A DNA stretch of 64,000 bases from NCBI RefSeq assembly GCF_025362475.1, contig NZ_JANYGH010000023.1:62001-126000 (forward strand). The letters are read 5' to 3'. Positions 47,629 through 57,238 of the stretch are shown here, piece by piece. Source of the stretch: Mucilaginibacter sp. (GTDB taxonomy: Bacteria; Bacteroidota; Bacteroidia; Sphingobacteriales; Sphingobacteriaceae). A model generated the notes under the pieces. The model made no database searches. It had not been told where the DNA came from and saw only the letters and a program-made list of their open reading frames with translations. The position numbers were made by a program, and so were the translations under genes. The stretch's first letter is position 1; each line of letters opens with the position of its first letter.

Positions 47629-49134
47629 ATGGAAAGCTTAAAAAATAAACGAAATAAATTAGCGAAGTACACTGTACTCCTGCTAAGCTGCTGTACACTG
47701 TTGCTGGTCGATTCAGGTTGCAAAAAGGCGCTAAACTCAAAAGTTTACAGCCAGATATCCCCAAGTAACTTTTACAAAACCGAATCGGACATCAACGCCG
47801 CGGTGATAGTCATTTACAGTCCCTTCTCTTCAAACTGGGATCAAACTGATTTAGGTAACAATCAGCAATCGGCATCGCTTTATAATGCCGATATAAAAAC
47901 ATATCTGTTAAAAAGCATAATGACAACCGATGAGGCCAGTACGGATTGGGACCAGAATTTAACCAGCTTTACCTGGGGCCCGGCTACTTATCAGGGGCTT
48001 AATAATTCGGTTTATCCGTACATAAGTTATGTGGCTAAGGCAACCGACGTTATTGACAATATATCAAAAGTTACTGCCGTAAGCGATCAGATAAAAAAGA
48101 GATATACTGCCGAAGCAAAAGTTTTACGCGCCTGGCTGATGTTTGTATTATATGACTTTTACGGTCCGGTTAATGCAACAACCGACGCTACAAAACTGGC
48201 CAGCCTTACCATTGCACCACGCCCAACCGCCGAAGTATATTCCGCACAAATGATAAGCGACCTTACTTCAGCCATTCCAGATTTGCCGGCAAAATATAAT
48301 ACCGACAATGCCAACTGGGGCCGCATGTCGCAAGGTGTTGCGCAAATGCTGTTGTTGAAGATTTATATGATGAATAAACAATGGGATAAAGCAGAAGCTA
48401 CAGCTAAAACCATTGTGGGCATGGGCTACAGCCTGATGCCAAATTATGCCGATGTGTTTAATGTAAAACAAAACAATGAGCTCATATATGCTACCCCTAC
48501 CAACAGTGCAAGTCCTAATTATTGGGTACAGGAAGTACTGCCAGGCGATTTTACCGCTTCACCGCTTTTAACAAGGGGGCCGGGATGGGCAGGTTATTAT
48601 ATGCCCTGGGCATTTTACAATAAATTTGATGCAGCCGACAGCCGAAAAAGCACCATTATAGCATCATATACCAACACCAGCGGAAAAACAATTAACCAGT
48701 CAACCGGCTTAAGAGGCGCTATTCCTGTAAAATATACCGGTGTGCTGGGCGATGGACCAGGCTATTCATTTGACGTAGTTGTGTTTAGATATGCCGAAGT
48801 GTTGCTATCATTATCCGAAGCTATTAATGAACAACGTGGCCCGGCCGATGCTTACCAATATGTAAATATGGTACGTAAACGTGCAGGAGTCAGCAATTTT
48901 GCGGGCATGAATACAGCCGATTTCCGTGCCGCATTGATCGACGAAAGCGGCCGCGAGTTATATTGTGAAGGTTCACGCCGCCAAACACTGATAAGGCAAG
49001 GCGTATTGATATCTAACGCCAAGGCGCGCGGAAAAACAGCTGCACAGGATTTCATGACTCTTTTCCCGATACCAAGCAACGTAATGATACAAGGTAACGG
49101 GATACTCAAACAAAATCCGGGTTATTCTCAATAA
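47629..49134 (+). CDS. SusD/RagB-like glycan-binding lipoprotein (SusD3)
   Basis: 501 residues, starting 19 bp after SusC3. The N-terminus has charged residues before the lipoprotein signal TLLLVDSGC, then KKA. Family blocks include RYTAEAKVLRAWLMFVLYDF (about 165-184), VVFRYAEVLLSLSEAINEQRG (shown shortened: FRYAEVLLSLSEAI) and LIDESGRELYCEGSRRQTLI near the C-terminus, where the conserved E-W-R block is replaced by GSRRQTLIRQG. It pairs with SusC3. A strong hairpin follows the gene. Confidence 0.94.
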   Translation: MESLKNKRNKLAKYTVLLLSCCTLLLVDSGCKKALNSKVYSQISPSNFYKTESDINAAVIVIYSPFSSNWDQTDLGNNQQSASLYNADIKTYLLKSIMTTDEASTDWDQNLTSFTWGPATYQGLNNSVYPYISYVAKATDVIDNISKVTAVSDQIKKRYTAEAKVLRAWLMFVLYDFYGPVNATTDATKLASLTIAPRPTAEVYSAQMISDLTSAIPDLPAKYNTDNANWGRMSQGVAQMLLLKIYMMNKQWDKAEATAKTIVGMGYSLMPNYADVFNVKQNNELIYATPTNSASPNYWVQEVLPGDFTASPLLTRGPGWAGYYMPWAFYNKFDAADSRKSTIIASYTNTSGKTINQSTGLRGAIPVKYTGVLGDGPGYSFDVVVFRYAEVLLSLSEAINEQRGPADAYQYVNMVRKRAGVSNFAGMNTADFRAALIDESGRELYCEGSRRQTLIRQGVLISNAKARGKTAAQDFMTLFPIPSNVMIQGNGILKQNPGYSQ

Positions 49135-49163
49135 TATACCTCCCTAAGGTTTGGCCTTTCAAT

Positions 49164-49197
49164 TTATCAAGTGCTGCCCCAAGGCAGCACTTGATAA
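49164..49197 (+). terminator. Strong hairpin after SusD3
   Basis: Perfect 15-bp stem TTATCAAGTGCTGCC (49164-49178) / GGCAGCACTTGATAA (49183-49197) with a 4-nt loop, lacking a T run on the plus strand. It may act as a partial terminator or 3'-end stabiliser that lowers expression of the enzymes behind SusCD, since no separate promoter is evident in the 28 bp before the next start. Confidence 0.75.
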
Positions 49198-49225
49198 TAA
49201 CCTGATACAACTTTTACCTTCATCT

Positions 49226-51802
49226 ATGAAATACCGCATCTTACTAATCATCATTTCCATTTTCTTAGTTTTTGCCCAGTCTACCCATGGACAACAAAGC
49301 AAGAATTTAGTGTATACGGATAAGCAAGGCCGATTGCGATGGGAAAAGGATCAATCAGAAGTTTATCTCTTCGGTGTAAATTATACTGTGCCCTTTGCTT
49401 ATGGCTACCGTTCCATGAAAGCCATGAATAAGGATATTGAGAAAGAGATTGATGAAGATACCTATCACATGGCCCGTATGGGAGTGAACGCTTTCAGGGT
49501 GCATATCTGGGATACAGAAATCAGCGACTCAACGGGTAACCTGTTACAGAATGAGCACCTGAAACTTTTTGATTATCTACTCTATCGCTTAAAGCAGCGT
49601 AATATTCGCATTATTATCACCACTATAGCTTTTTATGGCAATGGTTATCCTCAAAAGGACGAACCTTCGATAGGGTTTTCAGCAAAATATGGTAAAGGCC
49701 CTGTTACGCGGATTGAAGCAGGGATTAAAGCACAGGAAAACTATATTAAACAGCTTTTACAGCATGTTAACCCCTATACAAAAATAAACTACCGCGATGA
49801 GCCCAATATTATCGGTGCCGAACTAAATAACGAACCGGCCCATAGCGGCCCAAAAAGCGAGGTAACAGCTTATATTAACAGGTTAGAGGCGGCAGCGCGC
49901 AGTACCGGCTGGAGTAAACCCATATTTTATAATATCAGCCAAAACCCCTCGTATGCTGATGCGGTTGCCAAATCAAATGTTAATGGTTTCAGTTTTCAGT
50001 GGTACCCTACAGGGCTGGTAGAGGGGCACGAACAAAAAGGCAATTTTTTACCCAATGTGGATCATTACCATATTCCTTTTGATACCATACCCGAGTTCAA
50101 AAATAAAGCACGCATGATATATGAGTTTGATGCAGCCGATGTTTTACAATCATGCTTATACCCGGCAATTGCGCGCAGCTTTAAACAAGCCGGCTTTCAA
50201 TGGATAACGCAGTTTGCATATGATCCCTTGGGGAATGGCTATGCCAATACAGAATATCAAACCCATTACCTTAACCTTGCTTATACCCCCGCAAAAGCTA
50301 TTAGCTATTTAATTGCCACCAGGGTATTCCGCCAGCTTCCAAGGGAAAAAAAATACGGCACCTATCCGGCCGACAGCGTTTTTGATGCCTACCATGTAAG
50401 CTACAATCAATCAATGAGTGAGATGAATACGGCCAGTGAATTCTACTATTCGGGTACAACATCTTCAGCACCTGCCGATGTGAAAAAATTAGAACACGTT
50501 GCCGGCTTAGGTTCTTCAGCCATAATACAATACAAGGGGTACGGCGCTTATTTTTTAGACAAAGTTGAAAACGGTATCTGGCGGCTTGAGGTTATGCCGG
50601 ACGCCATTACCGTACGTGATCCGTTTTCAAAACCATCACCGGCACGCGAGGTGGTGCATATTCAATGGCATGACCAACCAATGCAGATCAGTTTAACCCA
50701 ACTTGGAAACGATTTTAACGTTAAGGCGGTTAACGCCGGCAACAATTACAGCACAACGGCGGCCAACGGCTCATTTATCATAAAACCCGGAACTTATTTA
50801 TTATCCAAAAAAGGCAGCTCAATAACAAATAGTGCAGATAAAAAAATATTGGATGTTATTGGCCTTAACGAGTTTGTTGCCCCGCAGTCTTTCAGCAAGG
50901 AACCATTCGTTCGGCATACCCCTGCTACAGAGATCAGCGCGGGAAAGGATTTTACAGTGAAAGCAAAAATCATCAATATTGACCCGGATGCTAAAGTAAC
51001 CTTGCTGGTAAATAAACCTTTTGGTGGCCATGCGGCTATCGTTATGGAAAAGAGTACACCATATGATTATAGTGCAACCATCCCTGCGAAGCAAATAATA
51101 TCGGGCCTGTTAAATTACCACATCCTGATACAGCAGGGCGATAAATACCTGTCTTTCCCCGGAGGGCACGAAGGCGACCCTGCTTCATGGAATTATCTGA
51201 ACACCGAAAGCTGGCAAACTTCTGTTGCTGCCCCACTGGGGAATTTAAGCTTGTTTAATGCTACAACCGACCGGGAAAATGCAAACAGTTATTTTTCGGG
51301 CTCAGGCCGTAATGGCGGAGTTCAGTACATCAGCGGGGAAGTAACGGGCCAGCTTGCCTTTAAAGCGGCAACCGCAAACATCAGGAAAAACCAGGAAATG
51401 GGTTTTCAGCTTTATATAGGCGACAAAATAAAAGATCGCCTGCCTGAAGTTGCATCCTATAGTAAAATGGTGATAAGGGCACGCATGCAAACTGGCCAAA
51501 ACGGTAAGCTTCGGGTAGCCATCATAAACAAAGATGCATCAGCATATGCAGCCTACATCAATATGAGCGATCAGTATAAAAATATAGAAATACCGCTATC
51601 AGCATTTAAGCCCGATTCTCATCTTATGGTGCCAAGACCTTATCCCGAATTTCAGGCACTATGGTTTAAAGCGGGCACTTTTAGCGGATTAAGCATCCCC
51701 CAATTTGATAAGCTGGAAATCACTACTGTTGATGATCTCAGCCCCGATCAGTTTAATAAACCCTATGGTATAGAAATAGAATCAGCATGGCTGGAAAATT
51801 AA
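49226..51802 (+). CDS. Clan GH-A glycoside hydrolase (GH5/GH147-like) with C-terminal sandwich domains
   Basis: A TTG-initiated frame begins at 49151, but it would run through the hairpin at 49164-49197. The ATG at 49226 gives a clean signal peptide (LLIIISIFLVFAQSTHG) and 858 residues. The TIM barrel (about 30-340) has YHMARMGVNAFRVHIWDTEI, IRIIITTIAFYGNGYP, the acid/base motif IIGAELNNEPAHSG (Glu near 201) and the presumed nucleophile in ARMIYEFDAADV (Glu near 299). Beta domains follow (about 380-858), the last resembling a carbohydrate-binding sandwich. A beta-galactanase or exo-beta-galactosidase role fits the neighbouring GH2 gene; the family number is uncertain. Confidence 0.75.
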   Translation: MKYRILLIIISIFLVFAQSTHGQQSKNLVYTDKQGRLRWEKDQSEVYLFGVNYTVPFAYGYRSMKAMNKDIEKEIDEDTYHMARMGVNAFRVHIWDTEISDSTGNLLQNEHLKLFDYLLYRLKQRNIRIIITTIAFYGNGYPQKDEPSIGFSAKYGKGPVTRIEAGIKAQENYIKQLLQHVNPYTKINYRDEPNIIGAELNNEPAHSGPKSEVTAYINRLEAAARSTGWSKPIFYNISQNPSYADAVAKSNVNGFSFQWYPTGLVEGHEQKGNFLPNVDHYHIPFDTIPEFKNKARMIYEFDAADVLQSCLYPAIARSFKQAGFQWITQFAYDPLGNGYANTEYQTHYLNLAYTPAKAISYLIATRVFRQLPREKKYGTYPADSVFDAYHVSYNQSMSEMNTASEFYYSGTTSSAPADVKKLEHVAGLGSSAIIQYKGYGAYFLDKVENGIWRLEVMPDAITVRDPFSKPSPAREVVHIQWHDQPMQISLTQLGNDFNVKAVNAGNNYSTTAANGSFIIKPGTYLLSKKGSSITNSADKKILDVIGLNEFVAPQSFSKEPFVRHTPATEISAGKDFTVKAKIINIDPDAKVTLLVNKPFGGHAAIVMEKSTPYDYSATIPAKQIISGLLNYHILIQQGDKYLSFPGGHEGDPASWNYLNTESWQTSVAAPLGNLSLFNATTDRENANSYFSGSGRNGGVQYISGEVTGQLAFKAATANIRKNQEMGFQLYIGDKIKDRLPEVASYSKMVIRARMQTGQNGKLRVAIINKDASAYAAYINMSDQYKNIEIPLSAFKPDSHLMVPRPYPEFQALWFKAGTFSGLSIPQFDKLEITTVDDLSPDQFNKPYGIEIESAWLEN

Positions 51803-51848
51803 TAAATCGCCCGAAAATATAATGTTCACTAAGTTTTATACCCTTTAA

Positions 51849-54206
51849 ATGAAAAAGCTCCTACTTTGTATATTGCTGATAACCGGCTGTTTAATAAAAA
51901 CTAAAGCACAACTAAAAATCCCATCAACCACCGGCTTTAATGCTAACTGGGAGTTTGTAAAAGATATTGATACAACAAATTCGGCTCAGTTGCTGAGTAA
52001 TATCAGCACCCCTAAGATTAACTGGGAGAAAATATCATTGCCCCATACAGCCCATATAGAACCTGTTAAAAAGGTTAAAGAACAATGGCAGGGCACCTGC
52101 TTTTACCGCAAGTACTTTACCGTACCAACCGTAAATAAAGGTAAACACATAGCTATTAAATTTGATGCCGCTATGCATGAGGCAGATGTTTATCTTAATG
52201 GTAAGCATGTATATAAGCATTTGGGCGGCTTTTTGCCGTTTTACATTGATATTTCTGATCACGTATTATTTGGCAAATCAAATTGTATCCTGGTTAAATT
52301 AAACAACCAGGATAATCCGGAAATTCCGCCGGCAAAGCCAATAAAGGACCTGGATTATAACTATTACGGAGGAATTTACCGTAATGCCTGGCTAATTATT
52401 AAAAATAAGATCTATATCAATGATGCGGTACAGGCCGCCCATGAAAATGGTGGAGGCATTCTTTTGCATGACGAAGAGGTAAGCGACAAGCTGGCCACGC
52501 TGGTTGTGAAAACAGAGGTCAATAATGACTTTGATCAGCAAAAAACAGTAAGTGTAAAAATTAGCCTCACAGATAAAACAGGCAAAACAGTTGCTACATC
52601 GCTTGCCGGTAAGCAGTTGTTAAAAGCCAATTCCTTTGGATCTTTTACTCAAAATTTAACAGTCAATAATCCAAAGCTCTGGTCGCCCACCCACCCTGAT
52701 CTGTACAGCGTGCTGGTACAGGTTTTAGAAAACGGAAAAATCATTGACGAACAAAAATTTAACACCGGCATAAAGACGTTTAAGTTTGAGGCAGGTGGTT
52801 TTTATCTGAATGGTGAAAAATTCAAAATTGTTGGTACTAACCGCCACCAGGAATACCCGTATATTGGTTATGCCCTTTCAGACAATGCTCAATACCGGGA
52901 TGCCTGGAAAATAAAAAACGCAGGTTATAATTTTGTGAGGTGCTCTCACTATCCCCCATCGCCTGCATTTTTGGATGCCTGTGATGAATTGGGCATACTG
53001 GTCATGGATGCCATCCCCGGATGGCAGTTTTTTGGAGGCCGTACATTTCAGGCAAACAGCTTTCAGAATATCCGTGATATGATCCGCCGCGACCGTAATC
53101 ATGCTGCTATTGTTTTATGGGAGGCATCCTTAAATGAAACAGATATGAGTAAGCCTTATATGGATACTGCAAACAACATAGTGCACCACGAGCTTCCTTT
53201 TAAAGATGTTTTTTCAACCGGGTGGGAAGATTATGCATTTGATGTTTTTAACCCTGCCCGCCAGCATTTAAAAGCGCCGGATTACTGGAAAAAATACAAT
53301 AAAAATAAACCATTACTGATTGCGGAGTACGGCGATTGGGAATATTACGCGCAAAATGCAGGGTTTAACCAAACAGAATACCAAAACTTAACTAAGGAAG
53401 AAAAATCATCAAGGCAGGTGCGCGGTTATGGGCAGGAGCGGTTATTGCAACAAGCCCTAAATTACCAGGAAGCTCATAATGATAATTTTAACGGCAATAT
53501 AGTAGGCGATGTTAACTGGCTGATTTTTGATTATAAAAGAGGCTATGCCACAGACATCGAGATGTCTGGAGTAATGGATATTTTCAGGATCCCCAAATTT
53601 GCCTATCATTTTTACGAAAGTCAGCGTAATGCTGATGAAAGCCAGCCTATGCTTTTTATGGCCAATTACTGGAACGACCCATCTGATACCGCAGTTAAAA
53701 TTTATAGCAATTGCGATGAGGTTGAACTAAAGCTAAATGGCACTCTTATCGCCAGGCAAAAACCAGATACCGGGATAAATACTAATAATTTAAAACATCC
53801 GCCATTTACCTTTAAGGTTGCTAAATATCAGCCCGGAAGTTTACAGGCAACGGGGTATATTAATGGCCGAAAAATGATTACTTCAACATCGGCTACCCCA
53901 GGAAAGCCCTATAAAATTATATTAAAGGCAGATTATAGCGGCAAACCCTTTAAAGCCGGAGCCAACGATGTGATATTTATTTATGCTTATGTAACCGATA
54001 AAAACGGAATAACAGTTTCTGATGCCAAAAACCTGTTGAAGTTTTCGGTTAATGGCAGTGCAAAGATTATTGGTGACAAAACAGGCAATGCGGAAGCCGG
54101 AATAACACCTGCATTGATAATGGGGACGGATAAACCCGGGAAAGTTTTGATAAAAGCAACTGGCGATCAACTTGTTTCGGGCAACCTATCGGTGATTTTG
54201 CATTAA
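51849..54206 (+). CDS. GH2 beta-galactosidase-like enzyme
   Basis: 785 residues with a signal peptide (LLITGCLIKTKAQ). The GH2 order is complete: sugar-binding sandwich (about 25-185, HEADVYLNGKHVYKHLGGFL), immunoglobulin-like domain (about 190-300), TIM barrel (about 300-600) with FKIVGTNRHQEYPYIGYAL, VRCSHYPPSPAFLDACDELG, the acid/base in WEASLNETDM (Glu near 429) and nucleophile in LLIAEYGDWEY (Glu near 492). A C-terminal sandwich follows. It hydrolyses terminal beta-galactose or a related beta-hexoside in the periplasm. It follows the clan A hydrolase by 46 bp. Confidence 0.9.
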   Translation: MKKLLLCILLITGCLIKTKAQLKIPSTTGFNANWEFVKDIDTTNSAQLLSNISTPKINWEKISLPHTAHIEPVKKVKEQWQGTCFYRKYFTVPTVNKGKHIAIKFDAAMHEADVYLNGKHVYKHLGGFLPFYIDISDHVLFGKSNCILVKLNNQDNPEIPPAKPIKDLDYNYYGGIYRNAWLIIKNKIYINDAVQAAHENGGGILLHDEEVSDKLATLVVKTEVNNDFDQQKTVSVKISLTDKTGKTVATSLAGKQLLKANSFGSFTQNLTVNNPKLWSPTHPDLYSVLVQVLENGKIIDEQKFNTGIKTFKFEAGGFYLNGEKFKIVGTNRHQEYPYIGYALSDNAQYRDAWKIKNAGYNFVRCSHYPPSPAFLDACDELGILVMDAIPGWQFFGGRTFQANSFQNIRDMIRRDRNHAAIVLWEASLNETDMSKPYMDTANNIVHHELPFKDVFSTGWEDYAFDVFNPARQHLKAPDYWKKYNKNKPLLIAEYGDWEYYAQNAGFNQTEYQNLTKEEKSSRQVRGYGQERLLQQALNYQEAHNDNFNGNIVGDVNWLIFDYKRGYATDIEMSGVMDIFRIPKFAYHFYESQRNADESQPMLFMANYWNDPSDTAVKIYSNCDEVELKLNGTLIARQKPDTGINTNNLKHPPFTFKVAKYQPGSLQATGYINGRKMITSTSATPGKPYKIILKADYSGKPFKAGANDVIFIYAYVTDKNGITVSDAKNLLKFSVNGSAKIIGDKTGNAEAGITPALIMGTDKPGKVLIKATGDQLVSGNLSVILH

Positions 54207-54238
54207 CTTAGATAAACCTTTAAACCCAATACATTTAT

Positions 54239-55249
54239 ATGATAACGTGGAATAAATTTTTACCGGTTACCCTGGGTATTTTAATAAGCGGGATTACCGC
54301 GGGTTATGCCCAGGCTGCAAAACCATTGATGACAACAGAGCAGATTGATCCGCAGTTTAGGACTTTAGTAAGTAAAACAGCAAAGGCCAAAATTTTAGCC
54401 GATGGCTTTATGTGGAGCGAAGGGCCTGTATGGATAGAGCGCCATAACATGTTCCTTTTCTCTGATGTTAAAAAGAATGTCATTTATAAATGGACCAAAG
54501 AAAAAGGTAAAGAGATTTATCTTTCACCTTCGGGTTATACCGGTAAAATATCACGTGGAGGAGAGTTAGGCTCAAATGGTTTGGGTGTAAATTTAAAAGG
54601 GCAGTTGGTTATATGCCAGGATGGTGATAGGGCAGTATCCATAATGGATGCCCCTTTGGATAAGCCAAAAGCGAAATTCATCAAGCTGGCCGTCAGCTAT
54701 CAGGGCAAAAAATTTGACAGCCCTAACGATCTGGCTTTTTTGAACAATGGTGATATTTACTTTACCGACCCTCCTTACGGCCTCGAAAAAAACGTGAACG
54801 ATCCCCTAAAGGAAACCAAATACCAGGGTGTTTACAAAATTTCGGCGAATGGAAAAATAACCCTGCTTACAGATACACTTACACGACCAAATGGCATCGC
54901 TTTTTTTCCTGGCGGTAAAACCGTACTAATCTCAAATTCTGACCAGGGAAAAGCCAACTGGTATGCCTATGATTTGGATAGAAATGGTTTGTTTACGCAC
55001 GGCCGGATATTTTACAGCGCAAATTCGGCAACCAAAACAGCTACAGGTATGCCCGACGGGATGAAGATTGATAAAAAAGGCAATGTTTTTGCTTCCGGGC
55101 CGGGAGGCCTATGGATATTTAACCGTACCGGTAAATTGCTGGGAAAAATGATATTTAATGATGTAGTATCGAATTGCAGTTTTTCTGCTGATGAAAAGAC
55201 CCTCTATCTGACGTCCAATCACCGTGTTTTGAAAGTAGATTTAAGATAG
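54239..55249 (+). CDS. SMP-30/gluconolactonase family sugar lactonase
   Basis: 336 residues with a signal peptide (ILISGITAGYAQA). A six-bladed propeller has the family blocks DGFMWSEGPVWIERHNMFLFSD-type (SEGPVWIERHNMFLFSD), GELGSNGLGVN, DSPNDLAFLNNGDIYFTDPP, TRPNGIAFFPGG and GMPDGMKIDKKGNVFASGPG, which carry the metal-binding Glu, Asn and Asp residues. It would hydrolyse an aldonolactone in the periplasm. It lies 33 bp after the GH2 gene in the galactan-type operon. The dgo operon begins 16 kb away, so galactonolactone is an attractive, unproven substrate. Confidence 0.9.
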   Translation: MITWNKFLPVTLGILISGITAGYAQAAKPLMTTEQIDPQFRTLVSKTAKAKILADGFMWSEGPVWIERHNMFLFSDVKKNVIYKWTKEKGKEIYLSPSGYTGKISRGGELGSNGLGVNLKGQLVICQDGDRAVSIMDAPLDKPKAKFIKLAVSYQGKKFDSPNDLAFLNNGDIYFTDPPYGLEKNVNDPLKETKYQGVYKISANGKITLLTDTLTRPNGIAFFPGGKTVLISNSDQGKANWYAYDLDRNGLFTHGRIFYSANSATKTATGMPDGMKIDKKGNVFASGPGGLWIFNRTGKLLGKMIFNDVVSNCSFSADEKTLYLTSNHRVLKVDLR

Positions 55250-55332
55250 GTAAAACGGTTACTCTTATCGAATTTGACGAGCAGGGTACTTTAAATTTGG
55301 CAATGATTAATGGTGTCGGTACAATTAACTAA
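55243..55332 (+). pseudogene. Short protein-like frame overlapping the lactonase end
   Basis: After the lactonase stop the +1 frame reads KIGKTVTLIEFDEQGTLNLA, then MINGVGTIN and TAA (55330-55332). The regular hydrophobic pattern looks like the end of a beta-domain, perhaps the tail of a deleted gene fused to the lactonase end. Too short to assign. Confidence 0.25.
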
Positions 55333-55386
55333 AAAACTATAATAGTAAACAAAAATGGTTCAATGAACTTCCCGTCGCCCTTAATA

Positions 55387-55421
55387 AAACAGGCAACAAC
55401 TTGTAAAGATGTTGCCTGTTT
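55387..55421. terminator. Bidirectional terminator closing the galactan-type operon
   Basis: Perfect 12-bp stem AAACAGGCAACA (55387-55398) / TGTTGCCTGTTT (55410-55421) with an 11-nt loop and T-rich 3' sides on both strands. It stands between convergent genes. Confidence 0.85.
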
Positions 55422-55488
55422 ATATTGACCTTAATGCTATCAATCTGGTATAATATTAATAACCAAATATTTCCGCTAATGTTAATTT

Positions 55489-55599
55489 TTAAACCTCTCC
55501 ACACTGCTTTAACATTTCACGCGTGATCTTTTTTTCTGAACCTAAAACACAGTAGATGTAATGTTTATCTCTGCCATATAACAAAATCAATCTTTTCAT
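55489..55599 (-). CDS. Possible 36-residue protein after the GH28 gene
   Basis: An ATG-initiated frame reads MKRLILLYGRDKHYIYCVLG, then SEKKITREMLKQCGEV and a stop. It lies 78 bp past the GH28 stop. Its charged C-terminal half is helical. It could be a small protein, a gene remnant or chance; there are no homologs I recognise. Confidence 0.25.
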   Translation of the reverse strand: MKRLILLYGRDKHYIYCVLGSEKKITREMLKQCGEV

Positions 55600-55677
55600 G
55601 CAACCTCAACAAATTTTGAAAAGGTCATTAACGTTGTGTTGGTAACGAATTCCATCAAACACCGATGAAGACACCTG

Positions 55678-57195
55678 TTATTGCTTTATTATCAACACTT
55701 TAAAACCCCCGGGCATATTTACATCTTTCAGTAACGGCTGTAAAACCTTGTTCATAATAATAGCCGGCGATTGATTTACAGTTGGGATAGTAATTTTATC
55801 CAGTTTTAAGCCATTTACATCATCAAATACCAAAGCAGGCCTAAAATCTTTTGTGCTCACTGTAACCTTCATGTTTTTAATTGTAATTCCGGCTGCATGC
55901 CTAACATAAAAACCCCAGGCCGGCAGTTCGCCAAACATGGTAAACTCAGGATATCCGGCCGCATTTTCGGTAACCTGACCCAGGTTATCGGTGCTGATAA
56001 AAGCTATATTTTTATCGGCACCACCAGCATAATTAAGCTCAATATTTTCCAATACCACATCCTCTACCGGGTGGCCGGGCAAGCCGGTAATAGATGCCGG
56101 AACAACGTTATGCGGTGCTACTTTTGGCGGAGGCCCCTCCATCGGATAGCCGATATCGGGCTTACCGGCAGGTATCTCTGCTTTAACATTTGCAATGTAC
56201 ACCCGGCGTAAAGTACTATATCGATTATCGGTATTACGGTGGCCCAGGCGTATAAATATAGCGTTGCCTGTATTGGTTGCCGTTACGTTGCGGATATCAA
56301 TATCTTCCAGCACAGCGCCATCCACGCTTTCAAGCGCAATTGCCGATCGGTAAGTATTATAAACCTTTATGTTATTAACCCGGATATGTTTAAACCCACC
56401 TGTAGAACCGGTGCCTAATTTAAACCCACTTGCGCTTGAACGCAGGATACAGTTTTCAACCACAATATTGTTGCATTCGTCATTGGGGTCGTCTGATTTT
56501 AAACAGACAGCATCGTCAGCAGCGTTAAATGTGCTGTTGATAATTTTTACATTTTTACAATCAGTAATATCAATTCCATCATTATTCCAGTAAGCAGTGC
56601 TTTGTACCAATATGCTATCAATTAACACATTTTTGCATTTATTATAACTTTGCACCCATCCCGAAGCATCTTTTAAAGTAACGCCTGTTACTTTAACGTC
56701 ATCGCAGTTGCTAAATGAAATTAGTGTAGGTCTGTTTTTTTCACCAGGCCTTTTAACTTTCCATTGAGGATCTGTTATTATGCCTTTGCTTAATAGTTCC
56801 AGTACGTTTTCAACTAATTCGCGCCCCTGCCCGTTGATGGTGCCGCTGCCGGTCATGCTTATATTTTGCTGGCCCCCGGCGCTAATTAACGCCATTAACT
56901 TATCGTTAAAATCCATCCTGTTAGTTGATCCTAACAACACGGCGTTATCTGTTAAATGGAGTTCAACATTTGATTTGATAATAATTGGGCCGGTAACATA
57001 ATTACCATCCGGAATTATAACCCGCCCTCCCCCGGCATTATTTGCGGCATCGATAGCTTTTTGAATAGCAATGGTATTGAGATGATTTTTATCAGCCTTT
57101 GCACCATAAGCTATAATATTATAATCCTTTTTTTGTGAAAAAGCGGTAGTTACCACTAATAACAACAGTATGCTCGTAAAAATATTTTTCATCAT
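55678..57195 (-). CDS. GH28 pectinase-type glycoside hydrolase
   Basis: 505 residues with a signal peptide (LLLVVTTAFSQ). The right-handed beta-helix has the GH28 order: IIAYGAKADKNHLNTIAIQK, GSGTINGQGRE, then the active-site loop YWNNDGIDI (Asp near 207) and AADDAVCLKSDD (two Asp near 228). The next conserved block, normally GHG, reads SASGFKLGTGS and lacks the His. The usual RIK-like substrate motif is replaced by RSAIALESVDG. These changes resemble subfamilies acting on rhamnogalacturonan or on exo-terminal galacturonate rather than classic polygalacturonase. It follows SusD4 by 83 bp, past a terminator. Confidence 0.85.
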   Translation of the reverse strand: MMKNIFTSILLLLVVTTAFSQKKDYNIIAYGAKADKNHLNTIAIQKAIDAANNAGGGRVIIPDGNYVTGPIIIKSNVELHLTDNAVLLGSTNRMDFNDKLMALISAGGQQNISMTGSGTINGQGRELVENVLELLSKGIITDPQWKVKRPGEKNRPTLISFSNCDDVKVTGVTLKDASGWVQSYNKCKNVLIDSILVQSTAYWNNDGIDITDCKNVKIINSTFNAADDAVCLKSDDPNDECNNIVVENCILRSSASGFKLGTGSTGGFKHIRVNNIKVYNTYRSAIALESVDGAVLEDIDIRNVTATNTGNAIFIRLGHRNTDNRYSTLRRVYIANVKAEIPAGKPDIGYPMEGPPPKVAPHNVVPASITGLPGHPVEDVVLENIELNYAGGADKNIAFISTDNLGQVTENAAGYPEFTMFGELPAWGFYVRHAAGITIKNMKVTVSTKDFRPALVFDDVNGLKLDKITIPTVNQSPAIIMNKVLQPLLKDVNMPGGFKVLIIKQ

Positions 57196-57238
57196 TTTAA
57201 ACGGTTAAGCTTTAAAAAGTAAACATCGCGCGGCAAAA

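Noticed and set aside
49151..49225. Upstream TTG start for the clan GH-A hydrolase
   Set aside because: It would place a 15-bp perfect hairpin in the coding sequence and bury the signal peptide; the ATG at 49226 fits.
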